Below are positions 47,057 through 55,843 of a stretch of DNA of 64,000 nt, piece after piece. Source of the DNA: Verrucomicrobia bacterium LW23. Lineage in GTDB: Bacteria > Verrucomicrobiota > Verrucomicrobiia > Methylacidiphilales > UBA1321. The stretch covers positions 248,001-312,000 of the forward strand of contig QAZA01000045.1 of NCBI GenBank assembly GCA_003054695.1, given 5' to 3'. The translations under genes were made by a program, and so were the position numbers. Each line of letters opens with the position of its first letter. Positions within the stretch are counted from its first letter, which is position 1. The notes beneath the pieces are model-generated. The model was not told where the DNA came from and did not search any database. It was given only the letters and a program-made list of their open reading frames with translations.

Positions 47057-47272
47057 TTATTTGGCAACGAGGAAGATCGCGAAGAAGATCAGACCTTCGG
47101 CGAACGCCATGGAGAGAACGGACTGAACCAGGATGGGGGTAGCGGCACCGGGGTTGCGACCAACGGCTTCGCAAGCCTTGGCGCCCACCAGGGCGACACC
47201 AAAACCGGCGCCAATGGCGGCGGCGGCGACATGAACGTTACCGTAAACTTCGGCGAGCATTTCGAGGGGCAT
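47057..47272 (-). CDS. atpE: F-type ATP synthase c subunit
   Basis: 71 residues, two membrane helices joined by the polar loop RNPGA. The ion-carrying carboxylate is Glu59 in SMAFAEGLIFFAI. Helix 1 has a Gly-rich stretch (AAAIGAGFGVALVGAKA) and none of the Gln seen in sodium-binding c-rings, and Glu59 is followed by Gly instead of Ser/Thr. This favours proton coupling, by inference from the published ligand pattern. Confidence 0.96.
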   Translation of the reverse strand: MPLEMLAEVYGNVHVAAAAIGAGFGVALVGAKACEAVGRNPGAATPILVQSVLSMAFAEGLIFFAIFLVAK

Positions 47273-47373
47273 GTTAGTTACTTTCTTTTTGTGTGTGTTG
47301 TTGGAGCACGGTCTCCGCAGCTCTGGGCCAAACGGTCCGGCCGTGCAAAGTGTGTGTGACAGAATTCTTTAGC

Positions 47374-48267
47374 TTAGTGCGCGTGGGCGTCCTTGGCACC
47401 GTGGCCGTGGGCTTCGTCATGGCCATGGCCGTGGTCGTCGCCATGCCCGTGATCGTCGTGAGAGCACATCGTGGAGGTGAACGCGGCCGTCAGCAGGCAG
47501 AACACCAGGGCCTGAACGAAGGCAACAATCAGCTCGAAGAAGTAGAAGGGCACCAGAACAAACGGGGCCAGGAAGGTCACACCCATCTTGGTGCAGACGA
47601 TGTACATGGCCTCCAGCAGGTTCTCACCGCCGAAGATGTTGCCATAGAGACGGAAGCTGAGGGACACAGGGCGGAACATGATCGAGACACACTCGATAAG
47701 ACCGACGCAGATGAAAATGGGGAAGAGCAGCCAGCCGATAACGCCGGGCTGGCGGGAGCCGAACAGGTGGGTGAAGAAACCAACCGGGCCGAGCGAGGAG
47801 AACGCCCAGTAAAACCACATGAAGAAGAAGACAACCGACATGGCGGCCGTCATATTCAGGTCCGCGTTAACGCCGCGGAAAAGTGGGTATGAGATATGCT
47901 CAAAACCATGGCCGGCGTCCACCCAGCCGATCGAACCAACGCCGGGGATGAGGGCAAAAAGGTTAACCGACATGATAAAGAGAAACACGGTACCGAAGTA
48001 CCAGAAGGTCTTCTTCATCATCTCCCAGCCCAGAATGCTGGCCAGGAGGTTGGCGAGACCTTCCACAATCCACTCCGCAAAATTCTGCGCGCCGCTGGGG
48101 ATGAGCCTGGGCTCGCGCATGGCCACCAGGGCAAACACCATAATCGCCGCCGCACCCACCCAGGTAGCCACCATGGAGTTGGTGAAAACGACCGTACCGT
48201 TATCGAAAATGGGGGGCGGGTTTTTGGGGAGGCCCGCGGCGAGTATGTTTAGCGCCAGATTGGTCAT
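47374..48267 (-). CDS. atpB: F-type ATP synthase a subunit with His-rich tail
   Basis: 297 residues from the ATG at 48267; the GTG at 48330 is too far upstream and lies inside a palindrome. Membrane spans and the key Arg206 in SLSFRLYGNIFGGENLLEAM are intact, followed by FELIVAFVQALVFCLLTAAF. The C-terminus carries an unusual tail (269-297) with ten His among 29 residues, alternating with Gly and Asp. It is the first gene of the atpBEFHAGDC operon; no atpI/atpZ is immediately upstream. Confidence 0.95.
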   Translation of the reverse strand: MTNLALNILAAGLPKNPPPIFDNGTVVFTNSMVATWVGAAAIMVFALVAMREPRLIPSGAQNFAEWIVEGLANLLASILGWEMMKKTFWYFGTVFLFIMSVNLFALIPGVGSIGWVDAGHGFEHISYPLFRGVNADLNMTAAMSVVFFFMWFYWAFSSLGPVGFFTHLFGSRQPGVIGWLLFPIFICVGLIECVSIMFRPVSLSFRLYGNIFGGENLLEAMYIVCTKMGVTFLAPFVLVPFYFFELIVAFVQALVFCLLTAAFTSTMCSHDDHGHGDDHGHGHDEAHGHGAKDAHAH

Positions 48268-48314
48268 AAAGATGCACTTATAGGGTTTGATGAAGAGAAG
48301 GCGCAAGCAAAAGT

Positions 48315-48332
48315 TTGTGAAAAATTTCACAA
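48315..48332. promoter_or_regulatory. Palindrome upstream of atpB
   Basis: Arms TTGTGAAA and TTTCACAA around a 2-base centre, about 48 bp upstream of the atpB ATG. The symmetry and position suggest an operator or part of the atp operon promoter region. TATAAG lies between it and the ATG on the minus strand. Confidence 0.4.
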
Positions 48333-48843
48333 CTTGCCTGTTCCCCCGCGCAAATCAGCCCCTTTTCAAGGTAAAAATGTGTGACTGGAAGGAAAGCCAC
48401 CTCAATTTCTAGTGTTTGCCCGTGGCAGTGGAAAGCCCTTTTTTTTGTGCTCCGCCCGGCTGTTGCCGGGTGTCGCAAGCGTCGCGTTACGGTGCTGCGA
48501 AATCAGCAATCCACAAACGCATCACCAGACTCTCTGACAACTAGCAGAGAAACTTATACGATGCGGCGCGGGATAAAAGAAAGGCTTTTCCGCTAAAGAT
48601 GGCTGAACTTTATCGTTCACAAGCGGTGTGCGTGCGTATAATCGCCCCGCGTCGCCTCCGCGCTTAGTCGCGTGATGACAGCCTTTTAAGCCGGGCCGCG
48701 CCTGTCCGTTTTTGACCACAACGCAGGAAAATCCGCACGGGCAGGTTTTTTTTTCTTCAGCACGTTTGACAATCGCCATCAAGCTAGGCAAAAAATGCCC
48801 GATTTGCGGTTTCCACCCGGCTTCCTCAACAGTTGCGCCTTCT
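48333..48843. other. Intergenic region upstream of the ATP synthase operon
   Basis: 511 bp between the atpB palindrome and a possible small gene. Open frames here are rich in Cys and Arg in a pattern typical of non-coding GC-rich DNA. It presumably holds the atp promoter; no hairpin with a T-tract was found. Confidence 0.4.
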
Positions 48844-49011
48844 CTATTTCGTTGGCGTAGAAACACTTGCAGCAGGTTCTGAAGGCACCGGCACGGAGAA
48901 CTCGCGCCACCATGCCAGCAAACCGCCGCACACGGTACACACGTAGAGGACAAAGATGAGATTGGCCTTCATTCCAGAAAACATGATGTGCCCGAGGAGA
49001 AACGGGATCAA
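48844..49011 (-). CDS. Possible 55-residue membrane protein upstream of atpB
   Basis: From a TTG at 49011 the frame reads MIPFLLGHIMFSGMKANLIF, then VLYVCTVCGGLLAWWREF and a polar Pro/Ser/Thr tail ending in TPTK. Third codon positions are GC-rich in the first two thirds, and the hydrophobic pattern gives one or two membrane spans. The gene is on the same strand as the atp operon, where small AtpI/AtpZ-like proteins often occur, but no AtpI similarity is visible and 576 bp lie between. An ATG at 48982 would give a 45-residue version. Confidence 0.35.
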   Translation of the reverse strand: MIPFLLGHIMFSGMKANLIFVLYVCTVCGGLLAWWREFSVPVPSEPAASVSTPTK

Positions 49012-49320
49012 GCCGTAAAGCCGGCATCATGAGCGGAATTAGCCGCGCTAATAGCCAGAGCCCGGCCCGGCACTCCTATTCCCCTACCTCCCCCCACCCA
49101 CCCCCGCGTCAGGCTTCGGGTGAAATAAGCCCGCCGCACCCCCCAGGGAGCGGATGCGGCGCGCGTTCATCAAACCGGATAGCGCATCGTCGCACGGTTA
49201 CAGGCTTATTCCACGCGAAGCCCGGCTGCGGTTTCCGGGCTCGGAGAGCCACCATCGGGGGGCTAAGGACTGCTATCGTCCGCAAGCCCGCAAAGCTTGA
49301 GCGCCCTCTGCACCCGCGGG

Positions 49321-49926
49321 CTACGGCACCTGCAGCACCAGTGCGTCGTGAATGCGCACGGCGAGGAAATCCCACTTATAAGCCCGGTTGTCGTTCGGCT
49401 CGCGCACATACAGGCGGCTGATCTCCTGCAGTTTGCGGTTCATGCGCACCGATTCCAGAAAGTGCCACTCGTGCTTCAGCTCCTGCACGTCGACGTGAAA
49501 GCGAAACCGCAGGCTCAGCATCACCGCGCGCTTGCTGCCCAGGCCCGCCCGCCGCGCCGTGCGCACCCACGCCGCCATGCCGCTGCGCCACGCCTCGGCG
49601 CGCTCGTGCGGGGCGCCCGAGATGGAGGCGCAGCCATCCAGGTGCGCCTCAAAATCGGCCGGCAGGCGGGTGGCCTGCACGCCGTAGCGGGAGGCCATGC
49701 GGATGAAGCATTCCTCGGAGGTCTCGCCAAAGTGGCTCAGCCCCTTCATGTGCGAGCGCATGTCGAAGGTGAGGAGGTTGAGGTTCTCCCGCAGCATGGC
49801 CTCCAGGCTCACGTGTCGCCCCTGGCGGGCGAGAAAGGCGGTGAGACAATGCATGGCCGAGAGGTCGGAATCGGCAGCGATAGCCAGGGGAGGAGGTGGC
49901 GCAACTGGCGGACGGTACAAGCTCAT
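49321..49926 (-). CDS. Hypothetical protein
   Basis: 201 residues from ATG. The N-terminus is Pro/Ala-rich, followed by a charged globular sequence (DSDLSAMHCLTAFLARQGRH; GETSEECFIRMASRYGV) and a C-terminal block REPNDNRAYKWDFLAVRIHDALVLQVP. No membrane span, signal peptide or known motif was recognised. Codon use and composition are those of a real gene. It stands alone between two non-coding stretches. Confidence 0.6.
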   Translation of the reverse strand: MSLYRPPVAPPPPLAIAADSDLSAMHCLTAFLARQGRHVSLEAMLRENLNLLTFDMRSHMKGLSHFGETSEECFIRMASRYGVQATRLPADFEAHLDGCASISGAPHERAEAWRSGMAAWVRTARRAGLGSKRAVMLSLRFRFHVDVQELKHEWHFLESVRMNRKLQEISRLYVREPNDNRAYKWDFLAVRIHDALVLQVP

Positions 49927-50276
49927 GCCGGATATATCGTCGTGCAGGGGTTGTTAAATGAGCAGAATTTATGATGAGGAGTGTTTTACTAATGATGAGG
50001 ACAAGTGATGCCGCACGTGAAGCATTCCACCCGATTACACCTGCATCACACCCCCGGCGCGCGCCGCCGGCGCAAAAAATGTGCGCAACTTCCTGCCCGG
50101 CGCCCGGTTGAAGTAATACAGAACGCAGGAAGACAAGAAAGAGAGTGATCCGCAAAGAGTAATGCGCAACTCCTCACGATTCGTTCTCCCCTTTTTCCGC
50201 AGGCCCAAGCGCCTTGCCCGTACTGGTTCGTTCGTCCTCAACCCATTCAACATAAATCTCTACGTCTACAAGACTC
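49927..50276. other. Intergenic region, short direct repeat only
   Basis: 350 bp between divergent genes. ATGATGAGGA occurs twice, around 49972 and 49994, about 22 bp apart. No convincing small gene or hairpin was found. Promoters for both flanking genes must lie here. Confidence 0.4.
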
Positions 50277-50657
50277 ATGAAGAATCTGAAACTCAGCATG
50301 CTGGCCCTCGCGGCCGCCGTTGCCATCTCGGGCGGTTTTGCCCTTACCACCACCCACGCGGAGCCCCCGGCGGATAAGCCGAAGGGTGATGGCCCCCCTC
50401 ACCACCACCATCACTTTGGCCACCTGAAGAAGCTGGCCGAGGAGCTGAACCTGACGGATGACCAGAAGGAGAAGATCAAGGAGATCCTGAAGGAAAAGGC
50501 CAAGGAGACCCGCGACGAGATTAACGCCGTGCTCACCCCCGAGCAGCGCGCCAAGCTGGAAGCCAAGAAGCAAGAAATGAAGGCCAAACACAAGGACGGC
50601 CACCGCAAGGGCCCCAAAGGTGACAAGGGCGGTGACAAGCCCGAGGCGTCCTCCTAA
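50277..50657 (+). CDS. Spy/CpxP-like periplasmic protein with His run
   Basis: 126 residues from ATG. MKNLKLSMLALAAAVAISGG...THA is a signal peptide. The mature part has a five-His run (GPPHHHHHFGHLKK) and two LTxxQ-type elements (LNLTDDQKEKIKEILKEKAK and VLTPEQRAKLEAKKQEMK), the hallmark of the Spy/CpxP/CnrX group of helical periplasmic chaperones and metal sensors. The tail is Lys/Gly/Asp-rich. It probably acts in envelope stress or metal handling. A strong terminator follows at 50829-50868. Confidence 0.78.
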   Translation: MKNLKLSMLALAAAVAISGGFALTTTHAEPPADKPKGDGPPHHHHHFGHLKKLAEELNLTDDQKEKIKEILKEKAKETRDEINAVLTPEQRAKLEAKKQEMKAKHKDGHRKGPKGDKGGDKPEASS

Positions 50658-50673
50658 GCCCTCTCCCAACCGC

Positions 50674-50700
50674 GGCTAAGCCCGAGACCAGGGCTTAGCC
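50674..50700 (+). terminator. Hairpin after the Spy-like gene
   Basis: GGCTAAGCCC and GGGCTTAGCC pair perfectly over 10 bp with a 7-base loop, 17 bp after the stop codon. No T-tract follows, so it may be an attenuator, a 3' protective hairpin or a Rho-dependent end. Confidence 0.5.
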
Positions 50701-50828
50701 CGGCCCAGCGCAACAACATTTCCCGACTGTCCGGCCTTCTTTTCGCAGGGGAGGCCGGCTAACCCCAACCGATTTGCTGCTGCGAGACGGAGTGCTGTGG
50801 CGGTGCTCCCCTCGCCAGCTCCATCGGG

Positions 50829-50868
50829 GCGGCGGATCTTCCCTCGCGGAAGGTCCGCCGCTTTTTTT
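50829..50868 (+). terminator. Rho-independent terminator
   Basis: A 14-bp stem (GCGGCGGATCTTCC against GGAAGGTCCGCCGC, with one G-T pair) with a 5-base loop is followed by seven T residues at 50862-50868. It is the best terminator in the window. It lies 170 bp past the Spy-like stop codon, so either the transcript has a long 3' UTR or a separate small RNA ends here. Confidence 0.8.
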
Positions 50869-50945
50869 GGGGGGATCGCTCGGCTTATACGGGAAGGGTC
50901 GGGAAATCGTCGGGAGATCGTCTTCTCGAACTCCCCGTCGGCCTC

Positions 50946-50980
50946 CATGTAATCCGTCCAATCCGTGGTTAAATCTCCCC
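50946..50980. repeat. Degenerate copy of the GTGGTTAAA intergenic repeat
   Basis: ATCCGTGGTTAAATCTCCCC matches the end of the elements at 36714-36907 and 52121-52378. A single half, without a partner arm nearby. It lies immediately downstream of the dnaJ-like gene. Confidence 0.45.
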
Positions 50981-50994
50981 CTCCCCCAGCCGCG

Positions 50995-52044
50995 CTACGC
51001 GGAGCGCGGGTTGAAGCGGGACAAGGTGCCGATCTTTTTCCACAGCCCCCGCTCTTCTTCGCTGAGGTCCTGCGGGATTTGCAGGGCTACGACGGCGTAC
51101 AGGTCGCCCCGCTCGCCATTGCGATCGCGAAGGCCTTGCTGGCGCAGGCGCAGCTTTTGGCCGTTGCCGGTGCCGGGCGGGATCTTGAGGCTGACGGTGC
51201 CCTCCAGCGTGGGCACGGGCACGGAGCAGCCGAGCACGGCCTCCCAGGGGGCCAGGTTCAGGTCGTAGTACAGGTCCAGCTCCTGCACGCGAAAGAGCGG
51301 GTGGCGCTCCAGCCGTACGCGCAGGTACAGGTCGCCGGCTTTCACGCGGCCGGTGCCCGTCTCGCCCTGGCCGGCCATGCGAATCAGCTGGTCCTCCCGC
51401 ACGCCGGGGGGGATGGTAACCTGATAGCGCTCCACGCGCTCCGGCTTTTTGTTGGCTGCGGGGCGACGCACGGTAACCTCGCGCACGCTTCCTTTCAGCG
51501 CCTCCTCCAGGGAGACGAGGATATCGGCCGTAATGTCGCGGCCGCGCCGCACGGTGCCGGGGCTGCCGGCGCCGCCGCCAAAGCCGGAGACACCGCCGCG
51601 GCCGTTGCTGCCGCCGCCACCAAAGTCGTTGTCATTCATCTGGCCAAACACCGATTCAAAAAAATCGCTGAAACCCGTGCCGCTGAACTGATATTCCCCC
51701 TCCGCGCCGGGCATGCCGAACCCTCCGCCGGATCGCGCCGTGCGGTAGCGAAAAGGCTTGCCGCCGGAGGTAGCATGCGCGCCGCCCGCGCCGTAGCCCG
51801 CAGCCTGGGCCGCGGCAATGCGCTCCCAGTCCGGGCCCAGCGTGTCGTATTTGCTCCGCTTTTCGGGGTCGCCAAGCACCTCATAGGCTTCGTTGACTTC
51901 CTTGAATTTTTCCTCGGCCGATTTGATATCCTTGGCCACATCGGGGTGGTACTTGCGTGCCAGCTTGCGAAAGGCCTTCTTGATGTCATCCGCAGAGGCG
52001 TCTTTGGGGACGCCGAGCGCTTTGTAATAATCTTTGTATTCCAC
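50995..52044 (-). CDS. cbpA: DnaJ-class co-chaperone without zinc finger (CbpA-like)
   Basis: 349 residues from a GTG at 52044, chosen because [12 protein letters not shown] is the normal J-domain start; a longer frame to 52218 has no similarity. The J domain (residues 4-66) has the HPD motif at 33-35. A Gly-rich linker ([17 protein letters not shown]) follows, then the two C-terminal substrate-binding domains ([57 protein letters not shown]). No CxxCxGxG repeats are present, so it is a type II/CbpA-like partner of DnaK. Confidence 0.93.
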   Translation of the reverse strand: MEYKDYYKALGVPKDASADDIKKAFRKLARKYHPDVAKDIKSAEEKFKEVNEAYEVLGDPEKRSKYDTLGPDWERIAAAQAAGYGAGGAHATSGGKPFRYRTARSGGGFGMPGAEGEYQFSGTGFSDFFESVFGQMNDNDFGGGGSNGRGGVSGFGGGAGSPGTVRRGRDITADILVSLEEALKGSVREVTVRRPAANKKPERVERYQVTIPPGVREDQLIRMAGQGETGTGRVKAGDLYLRVRLERHPLFRVQELDLYYDLNLAPWEAVLGCSVPVPTLEGTVSLKIPPGTGNGQKLRLRQQGLRDRNGERGDLYAVVALQIPQDLSEEERGLWKKIGTLSRFNPRSA

Positions 52045-52120
52045 GGTGCGAGGGACTCCGGTCGAAACATTTATATAAGGCAATGGAGGCCAAATGTCCA
52101 GTTGGACGAGGGGCGGCGAA

Positions 52121-52378
52121 GGGGATTGTTTAACCACGGAGCACACGAAATATTCGGAGGGGACGAAAGACGGGATGAGGATAGACCAAACAGGCTGCCG
52201 ACAATCCGTTTTCCTCACTCCCTCGGCGAAACCTTCCGTGAGCAGGGACGGATCACGGCTCCTCGCCGCCTTCCGCCTCTTCCCGCGATTTGAGCTACCC
52301 GCGTTTCTCCCCGCTTTTCCCCCGTTCGTCCCCTCCGAAATTTCGTGTGCTTTGTGTGCTTCGTGGTTAAAAATCCCC
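52121..52378. repeat. 258-bp terminal-inverted-repeat element
   Basis: Left end GGGGATTGTTTAACCACGGA and right end, in reverse complement, GGGGGGATTTTTAACCACGA, with further pairing through CACACGAAAT and TTCGGAGGGGACGAA; arms are about 45-55 bp. The interior has no coding sense. The end sequence matches the inverted-repeat element at 36714-36907. It fills the 375-bp gap between the divergent dnaJ-like and acidic-protein genes, where nothing else was seen. Confidence 0.7.
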
Positions 52379-52419
52379 CCTCCCCTGCCCTGTTGCCAGA
52401 CTGCCCAAAATCAGGCATA

Positions 52420-52713
52420 ATGGGGGTAATGGCTACTTACTGCACTATCTTTACGGACGAGTCCGTTTTGACCACCGAAGCCGAATCTGTCGTCCTGCAG
52501 GACGGCATGCTGGTTTTCAAGGACGCCGCCGGTAATCCGGTGGCTTTTGCCAATCGCGACGTCGTCAAGGTCTCCTACGTGGAGGGCCTTAACAGCACGT
52601 ATGAGGAAGCCGGGTACGACGACGAAGATGATGACGAGCTGGATGATCTCGACGACCTCGACGAAGAAGAGGAAGACGAGGAGGAGGACGACAAGAAGGG
52701 AAGCCGCCGCTAG
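52420..52713 (+). CDS. Small protein with acidic C-terminal tail
   Basis: 97 residues from ATG at 52420 (AGG four bases upstream); an ATG at 52429 is an alternative. The first ~60 residues look like a small beta fold (TYCTIFTDESVLTTEAESVV; GMLVFKDAAGNPVAFANRDVV). The rest is almost continuous Asp/Glu ending in KKGSRR. No known family is recognised. The acidic tail suggests interaction with a basic or nucleic-acid-binding partner. Confidence 0.7.
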   Translation: MGVMATYCTIFTDESVLTTEAESVVLQDGMLVFKDAAGNPVAFANRDVVKVSYVEGLNSTYEEAGYDDEDDDELDDLDDLDEEEEDEEEDDKKGSRR

Positions 52714-52979
52714 CTGGCCCTGGCCCGCGCAGACGGGTCCTGCATCCTACTTCCTACTTCCTGATTATCAATAACTTACCTCGCTAATCAGCTTCCAGTC
52801 CCCTCCCCCCTTTGCGTTAAAAAACGTACCGTACGGCCACGAGCGAAACGCGCAAAAGGGGGGGATGCGGATGGAACCTTACAGGATAGTCATTTACACA
52901 TTTCCTCCTTTCCTCCCGTCCCCTCGTTCGATTCGCATAATTTGTGGTTCCATCGACCACCCCCAGTCCTGACCTGTTT

Positions 52980-53915
52980 ATGTCCGAAGCTATTGCATTT
53001 GTTGGAGTTGGCCGCATGGGCGCCAACATGGCGCGCCGTCTTAACGAGAAAGGCTTCACCATCGCCGCCGTGTACGACGTCTACACCGAATCGGCCGAAA
53101 AACTGGCGCGCGAGCTGCGCTGCAAAGCGGCCGCCTCCCTGGCGGAAGTCACCGCATCGGCCGGCATCATCATTACGGTGGTGACCGACGACGCCGCCAT
53201 GCGCGGCATTTTTGGCATCACGCAGCCCGGCAAAACGGACGACCCGACAGCGCCCACCACGGTGGATTCGCTGCTGATTGGCGCCGCCGGCAAACTCTTC
53301 ATCAACTGCGCCACGGTTACCCCCGTTGTGCATGTGGAGGTAGAGACGGCAGCCGCAGGGGCCGGCGCCGCCACGCTGGAGGCCTGCATGGCCAGCAGCA
53401 TTACCCAGGCGCGCCAGGGCACGCTGTACCTGATGTGCGCCGGCCAGAAGGCCGCCTACGACCGCGCGCTGCCCGTGCTGGAGATCATGGCCGGCAACCT
53501 GCGCTACATCGGCCCCACGGGCTCCGCCGCCAGGGTCAAGGCGCTGGTCAACATGGTCATGAACATCAACACCGCCGGCCTGGCCGAGGGCCTGGGCCTG
53601 GGCGCCGCGCTTGGGCTGGACCTGACGATGCTGCGCGAAGTCTTCAGCCAGACGGGCGCCGCCAGCCAGGTGCTGAAAACCGATGGCGAAGACATGCAAA
53701 ACCGCGACCACGCCTGCTTCTTCAGCGCCTCGCACGCCGCCAAGGACAGCGGCATTGCCCTGGAGCTGGCCCGCGACGCCGGCCTGGACCTGCCCCTGGC
53801 CCTCGCCACCAAAGCGCAGTACGATAAGCTGACCGACCTGGGCCTGGGCGAGCTGGACAAATCGGGCATCGCCGAGCTCACCTTCCCCGGCCGCGGCCCC
53901 ATCAGGCTGGCGTAG
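52980..53915 (+). CDS. NAD(P)-dependent beta-hydroxyacid dehydrogenase (GlxR/HIBADH family)
   Basis: 311 residues from ATG at 52980. The Rossmann motif is FVGVGRMGANMARRL (residues 8-22). The second helical domain has ARVKALVNMVMNINTAGLAEGLGLG, which includes the catalytic Lys and the conserved Asn. The usual substrate-binding DAPVSGG segment is replaced by LEACMASSITQARQGTLYLM, so the substrate may differ from 3-hydroxyisobutyrate or tartronate semialdehyde. It stands alone and is probably monocistronic. Confidence 0.85.
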   Translation: MSEAIAFVGVGRMGANMARRLNEKGFTIAAVYDVYTESAEKLARELRCKAAASLAEVTASAGIIITVVTDDAAMRGIFGITQPGKTDDPTAPTTVDSLLIGAAGKLFINCATVTPVVHVEVETAAAGAGAATLEACMASSITQARQGTLYLMCAGQKAAYDRALPVLEIMAGNLRYIGPTGSAARVKALVNMVMNINTAGLAEGLGLGAALGLDLTMLREVFSQTGAASQVLKTDGEDMQNRDHACFFSASHAAKDSGIALELARDAGLDLPLALATKAQYDKLTDLGLGELDKSGIAELTFPGRGPIRLA

Positions 53916-54145
53916 AGCGCTCGGGGGGATGGTGAGTAAAATCTCGTGCAATTGGGCCAGGGTCCGTACGTTGAGGAGAAAAGGCGCGTGAGACGGAGCG
54001 GATGTATGCTTTCCCTCTTTACAGCCCTTTACCTTTGCCCGGGATGCGCTAAACTGCTATCGTTTGAGCACATGCCGGGCTAAGCGGGCCAGCCGAGCCC
54101 CGGCGCCGCCCGCTCGCTCCACAACGCACGCCCCGCCTGCCTGCC

Positions 54146-54532
54146 ATGCCGCGCCTTCCATCGCCGCCAAAGCCGACGCCCTCCAGGGGTGGCGCCCCGG
54201 CCGCTTTGTCACCGTCCTTGCCGGCACCCGCGCCCCGGGGCACCGCGCGGCTGGAGATCTGGGCGCTGCCCGGCGCCCGCCGCGAAGGCGCAGCCGGCAT
54301 GCATGGCGAGCGCCTGCGCGTCCGCGTGCGCGCCCAGGCCATGGAGGGCCGTGCCAACGAGGCGCTGCTGGACTGGCTGGCCGCCGAGCTTGACGTGCCG
54401 CGCCGCAATCTCACCCTCACCGCCGGGGCCGCCAGCCGCGCCAAAAGCATCGCCATTGCCGGCATGGATGCCGCCACGCTTGCCGCATGGGTGCAACGTG
54501 TCAGCACAAGCACGGAGGCCGCCGCCCCATGA
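54146..54532 (+). CDS. DUF167/YggU family protein
   Basis: 128 residues from ATG. After a Pro-rich N-terminal extension (about 30 residues) comes the DUF167 core: ARLEIWALPGARREG, then RLRVRVRAQAMEGRANEALL, the family signature (usually L-x-V-x-V-x-A-P-P-x-x-G-K-A-N), then LDVPRRNLTLTAGAASRAKSI. The function of this family is unknown. Its stop overlaps the next start (ATGA), so both proteins are probably translated together. Confidence 0.82.
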   Translation: MPRLPSPPKPTPSRGGAPAALSPSLPAPAPRGTARLEIWALPGARREGAAGMHGERLRVRVRAQAMEGRANEALLDWLAAELDVPRRNLTLTAGAASRAKSIAIAGMDAATLAAWVQRVSTSTEAAAP

Positions 54533-55749
54533 AGCGTAGCCGCCCCGACCGCACCTCCGCCCGCGACAGAAGCCAGCTGGAGTTTGCTTTTGAAGACGCT
54601 TTTGCAGAGGCGGGCGCCCTCAGCGCCAAATCCCGTGGCGCCGGCGCCCCGGCAGCGCCTCCCCAGGGGCTGACCGACTGGATGAACCGCCTTCTGGGTC
54701 GCGGCCCGGCGTCCCCTCCTTCTCCTCCTCGGGCGCCGAGCCCGACGCCTGGGCAACCGACTTTAGCACCGGGCACGGCCGATGGCGCGGGCGTTGCCGG
54801 CGGCCTTGTCGTCGTGCCGGCGCACTCCACGTCCGCACCCCCTGCCGCGTCGACGCCGCCATTGCCACCGCCACCGCCGTTGCCGACTTCGGTCGCCGCG
54901 CGATCGCAGGAGGTGATCTACCGCCGCAACGACCGCGCGCGGCGTTACATTCTGCGCGTGGACAGGCGCGGCGTCGTCACCGTCACCATTCCGCGACGGG
55001 GATCACTGGAGGCGGCGCAAAAATTTGTGGCCAGCCGGGCGGACTGGATCCAGCGCCAGCAGGCCCGCCGCGCTCACCTTCGCAAAGCCGAGGACGACCG
55101 CAAATCCAGCCGCATGGTGCTGCTGCGCGGCCAGGACACCGCCTGGGCCGTGGAGCCCGCTCCGCGCGGCTTTTGCGTCGTCCTGACGGGCGGCGGCGCT
55201 GTCCCGCGCCCAGCTTCGGCGGCGGCAGGCAAGGCCGCGGCCCCCGCCACCACCACCCTGGATGCGGCTGTGGAGCGCATGGAGGTGCGCTGTGCCGGCA
55301 CGCGCCGAGCGTCGGCGCCGGGGCCTGCAACGGCATCCCCTTCTGCCACTGCCGCAAGCACATCCCCCGCTCCCGCCCAGCCGGCGCCGCGCCAGGTGCT
55401 GATGGCCGCCCTGCGCGCCCTGGCGGAGCACGAGCTGCCGCCGCGCACCCACGCGCTGGCGCACGAACACGGCATCCGTATCAGCCGCGTAACGGTGCGC
55501 GCGCAGCGCTCCCGCTGGGGCTCCTGCTCGGCGGACGGCGCCATCTCGCTCAACTGGCGGCTCATCCACGCCCCGCCCGCCGTGCGCGACTACCTCATCA
55601 TCCACGAGCTGATGCACCGCCGCCAGATGAACCACAGCGCCCGCTACTGGCGCGAAGTCGCCGCCGCCTGCCCGGACTACGAGGAAGCCGAAAAGTGGCT
55701 GGACCAGCACAGCTACCTGCTGGACAACTCCGAGCCGGCCGGGGAGTAA
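54529..55749 (+). CDS. YgjP-type zinc metallopeptidase (DUF45/M48-like)
   Basis: 406 residues from the ATG at 54529. The first ~125 residues and residues 225-290 are Ala/Pro-rich low complexity. The conserved core comprises IYRRNDRARRYILRVDRRG (130-148), QRSRWGSCS (326-334), the zinc site HELMH (359-363) and the third ligand His369 in QMNHS. Glu360 is the expected catalytic base. YgjP proteins are usually about 170-240 residues, so the insertions are unusual. It is cytoplasmic (no signal) and translationally coupled to the DUF167 gene. Confidence 0.87.
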   Translation: MKRSRPDRTSARDRSQLEFAFEDAFAEAGALSAKSRGAGAPAAPPQGLTDWMNRLLGRGPASPPSPPRAPSPTPGQPTLAPGTADGAGVAGGLVVVPAHSTSAPPAASTPPLPPPPPLPTSVAARSQEVIYRRNDRARRYILRVDRRGVVTVTIPRRGSLEAAQKFVASRADWIQRQQARRAHLRKAEDDRKSSRMVLLRGQDTAWAVEPAPRGFCVVLTGGGAVPRPASAAAGKAAAPATTTLDAAVERMEVRCAGTRRASAPGPATASPSATAASTSPAPAQPAPRQVLMAALRALAEHELPPRTHALAHEHGIRISRVTVRAQRSRWGSCSADGAISLNWRLIHAPPAVRDYLIIHELMHRRQMNHSARYWREVAAACPDYEEAEKWLDQHSYLLDNSEPAGE

Positions 55750-55808
55750 GACCAATACGCACAGTTATTTGCTCTTTATGCGGAGCAAATAACTTTGCGA
55801 ATTGGTCT
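55749..55808. terminator. Long hairpin between convergent genes
   Basis: Arms 55749-55774 and 55783-55808 pair at 24 of 26 positions (AGACCAAT...TTATTTGCTC), with an 8-base loop. It begins on the stop codon of the metallopeptidase gene and ends 35 bp before the rhamnosidase stop. Likely a bidirectional terminator; no T-tract is present. Confidence 0.6.
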
Positions 55809-55843
55809 AACGCCGCCGGCCTTCCCCCCCCGGCGCTGTTCGT

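Noticed and set aside
48522-49030. Minus-strand frames of 143 and 83 codons upstream of atpB
   Set aside because: Cys/Arg-rich, no hydrophobic pattern or motif; a different frame in the same place (48844-49011) looks more protein-like.
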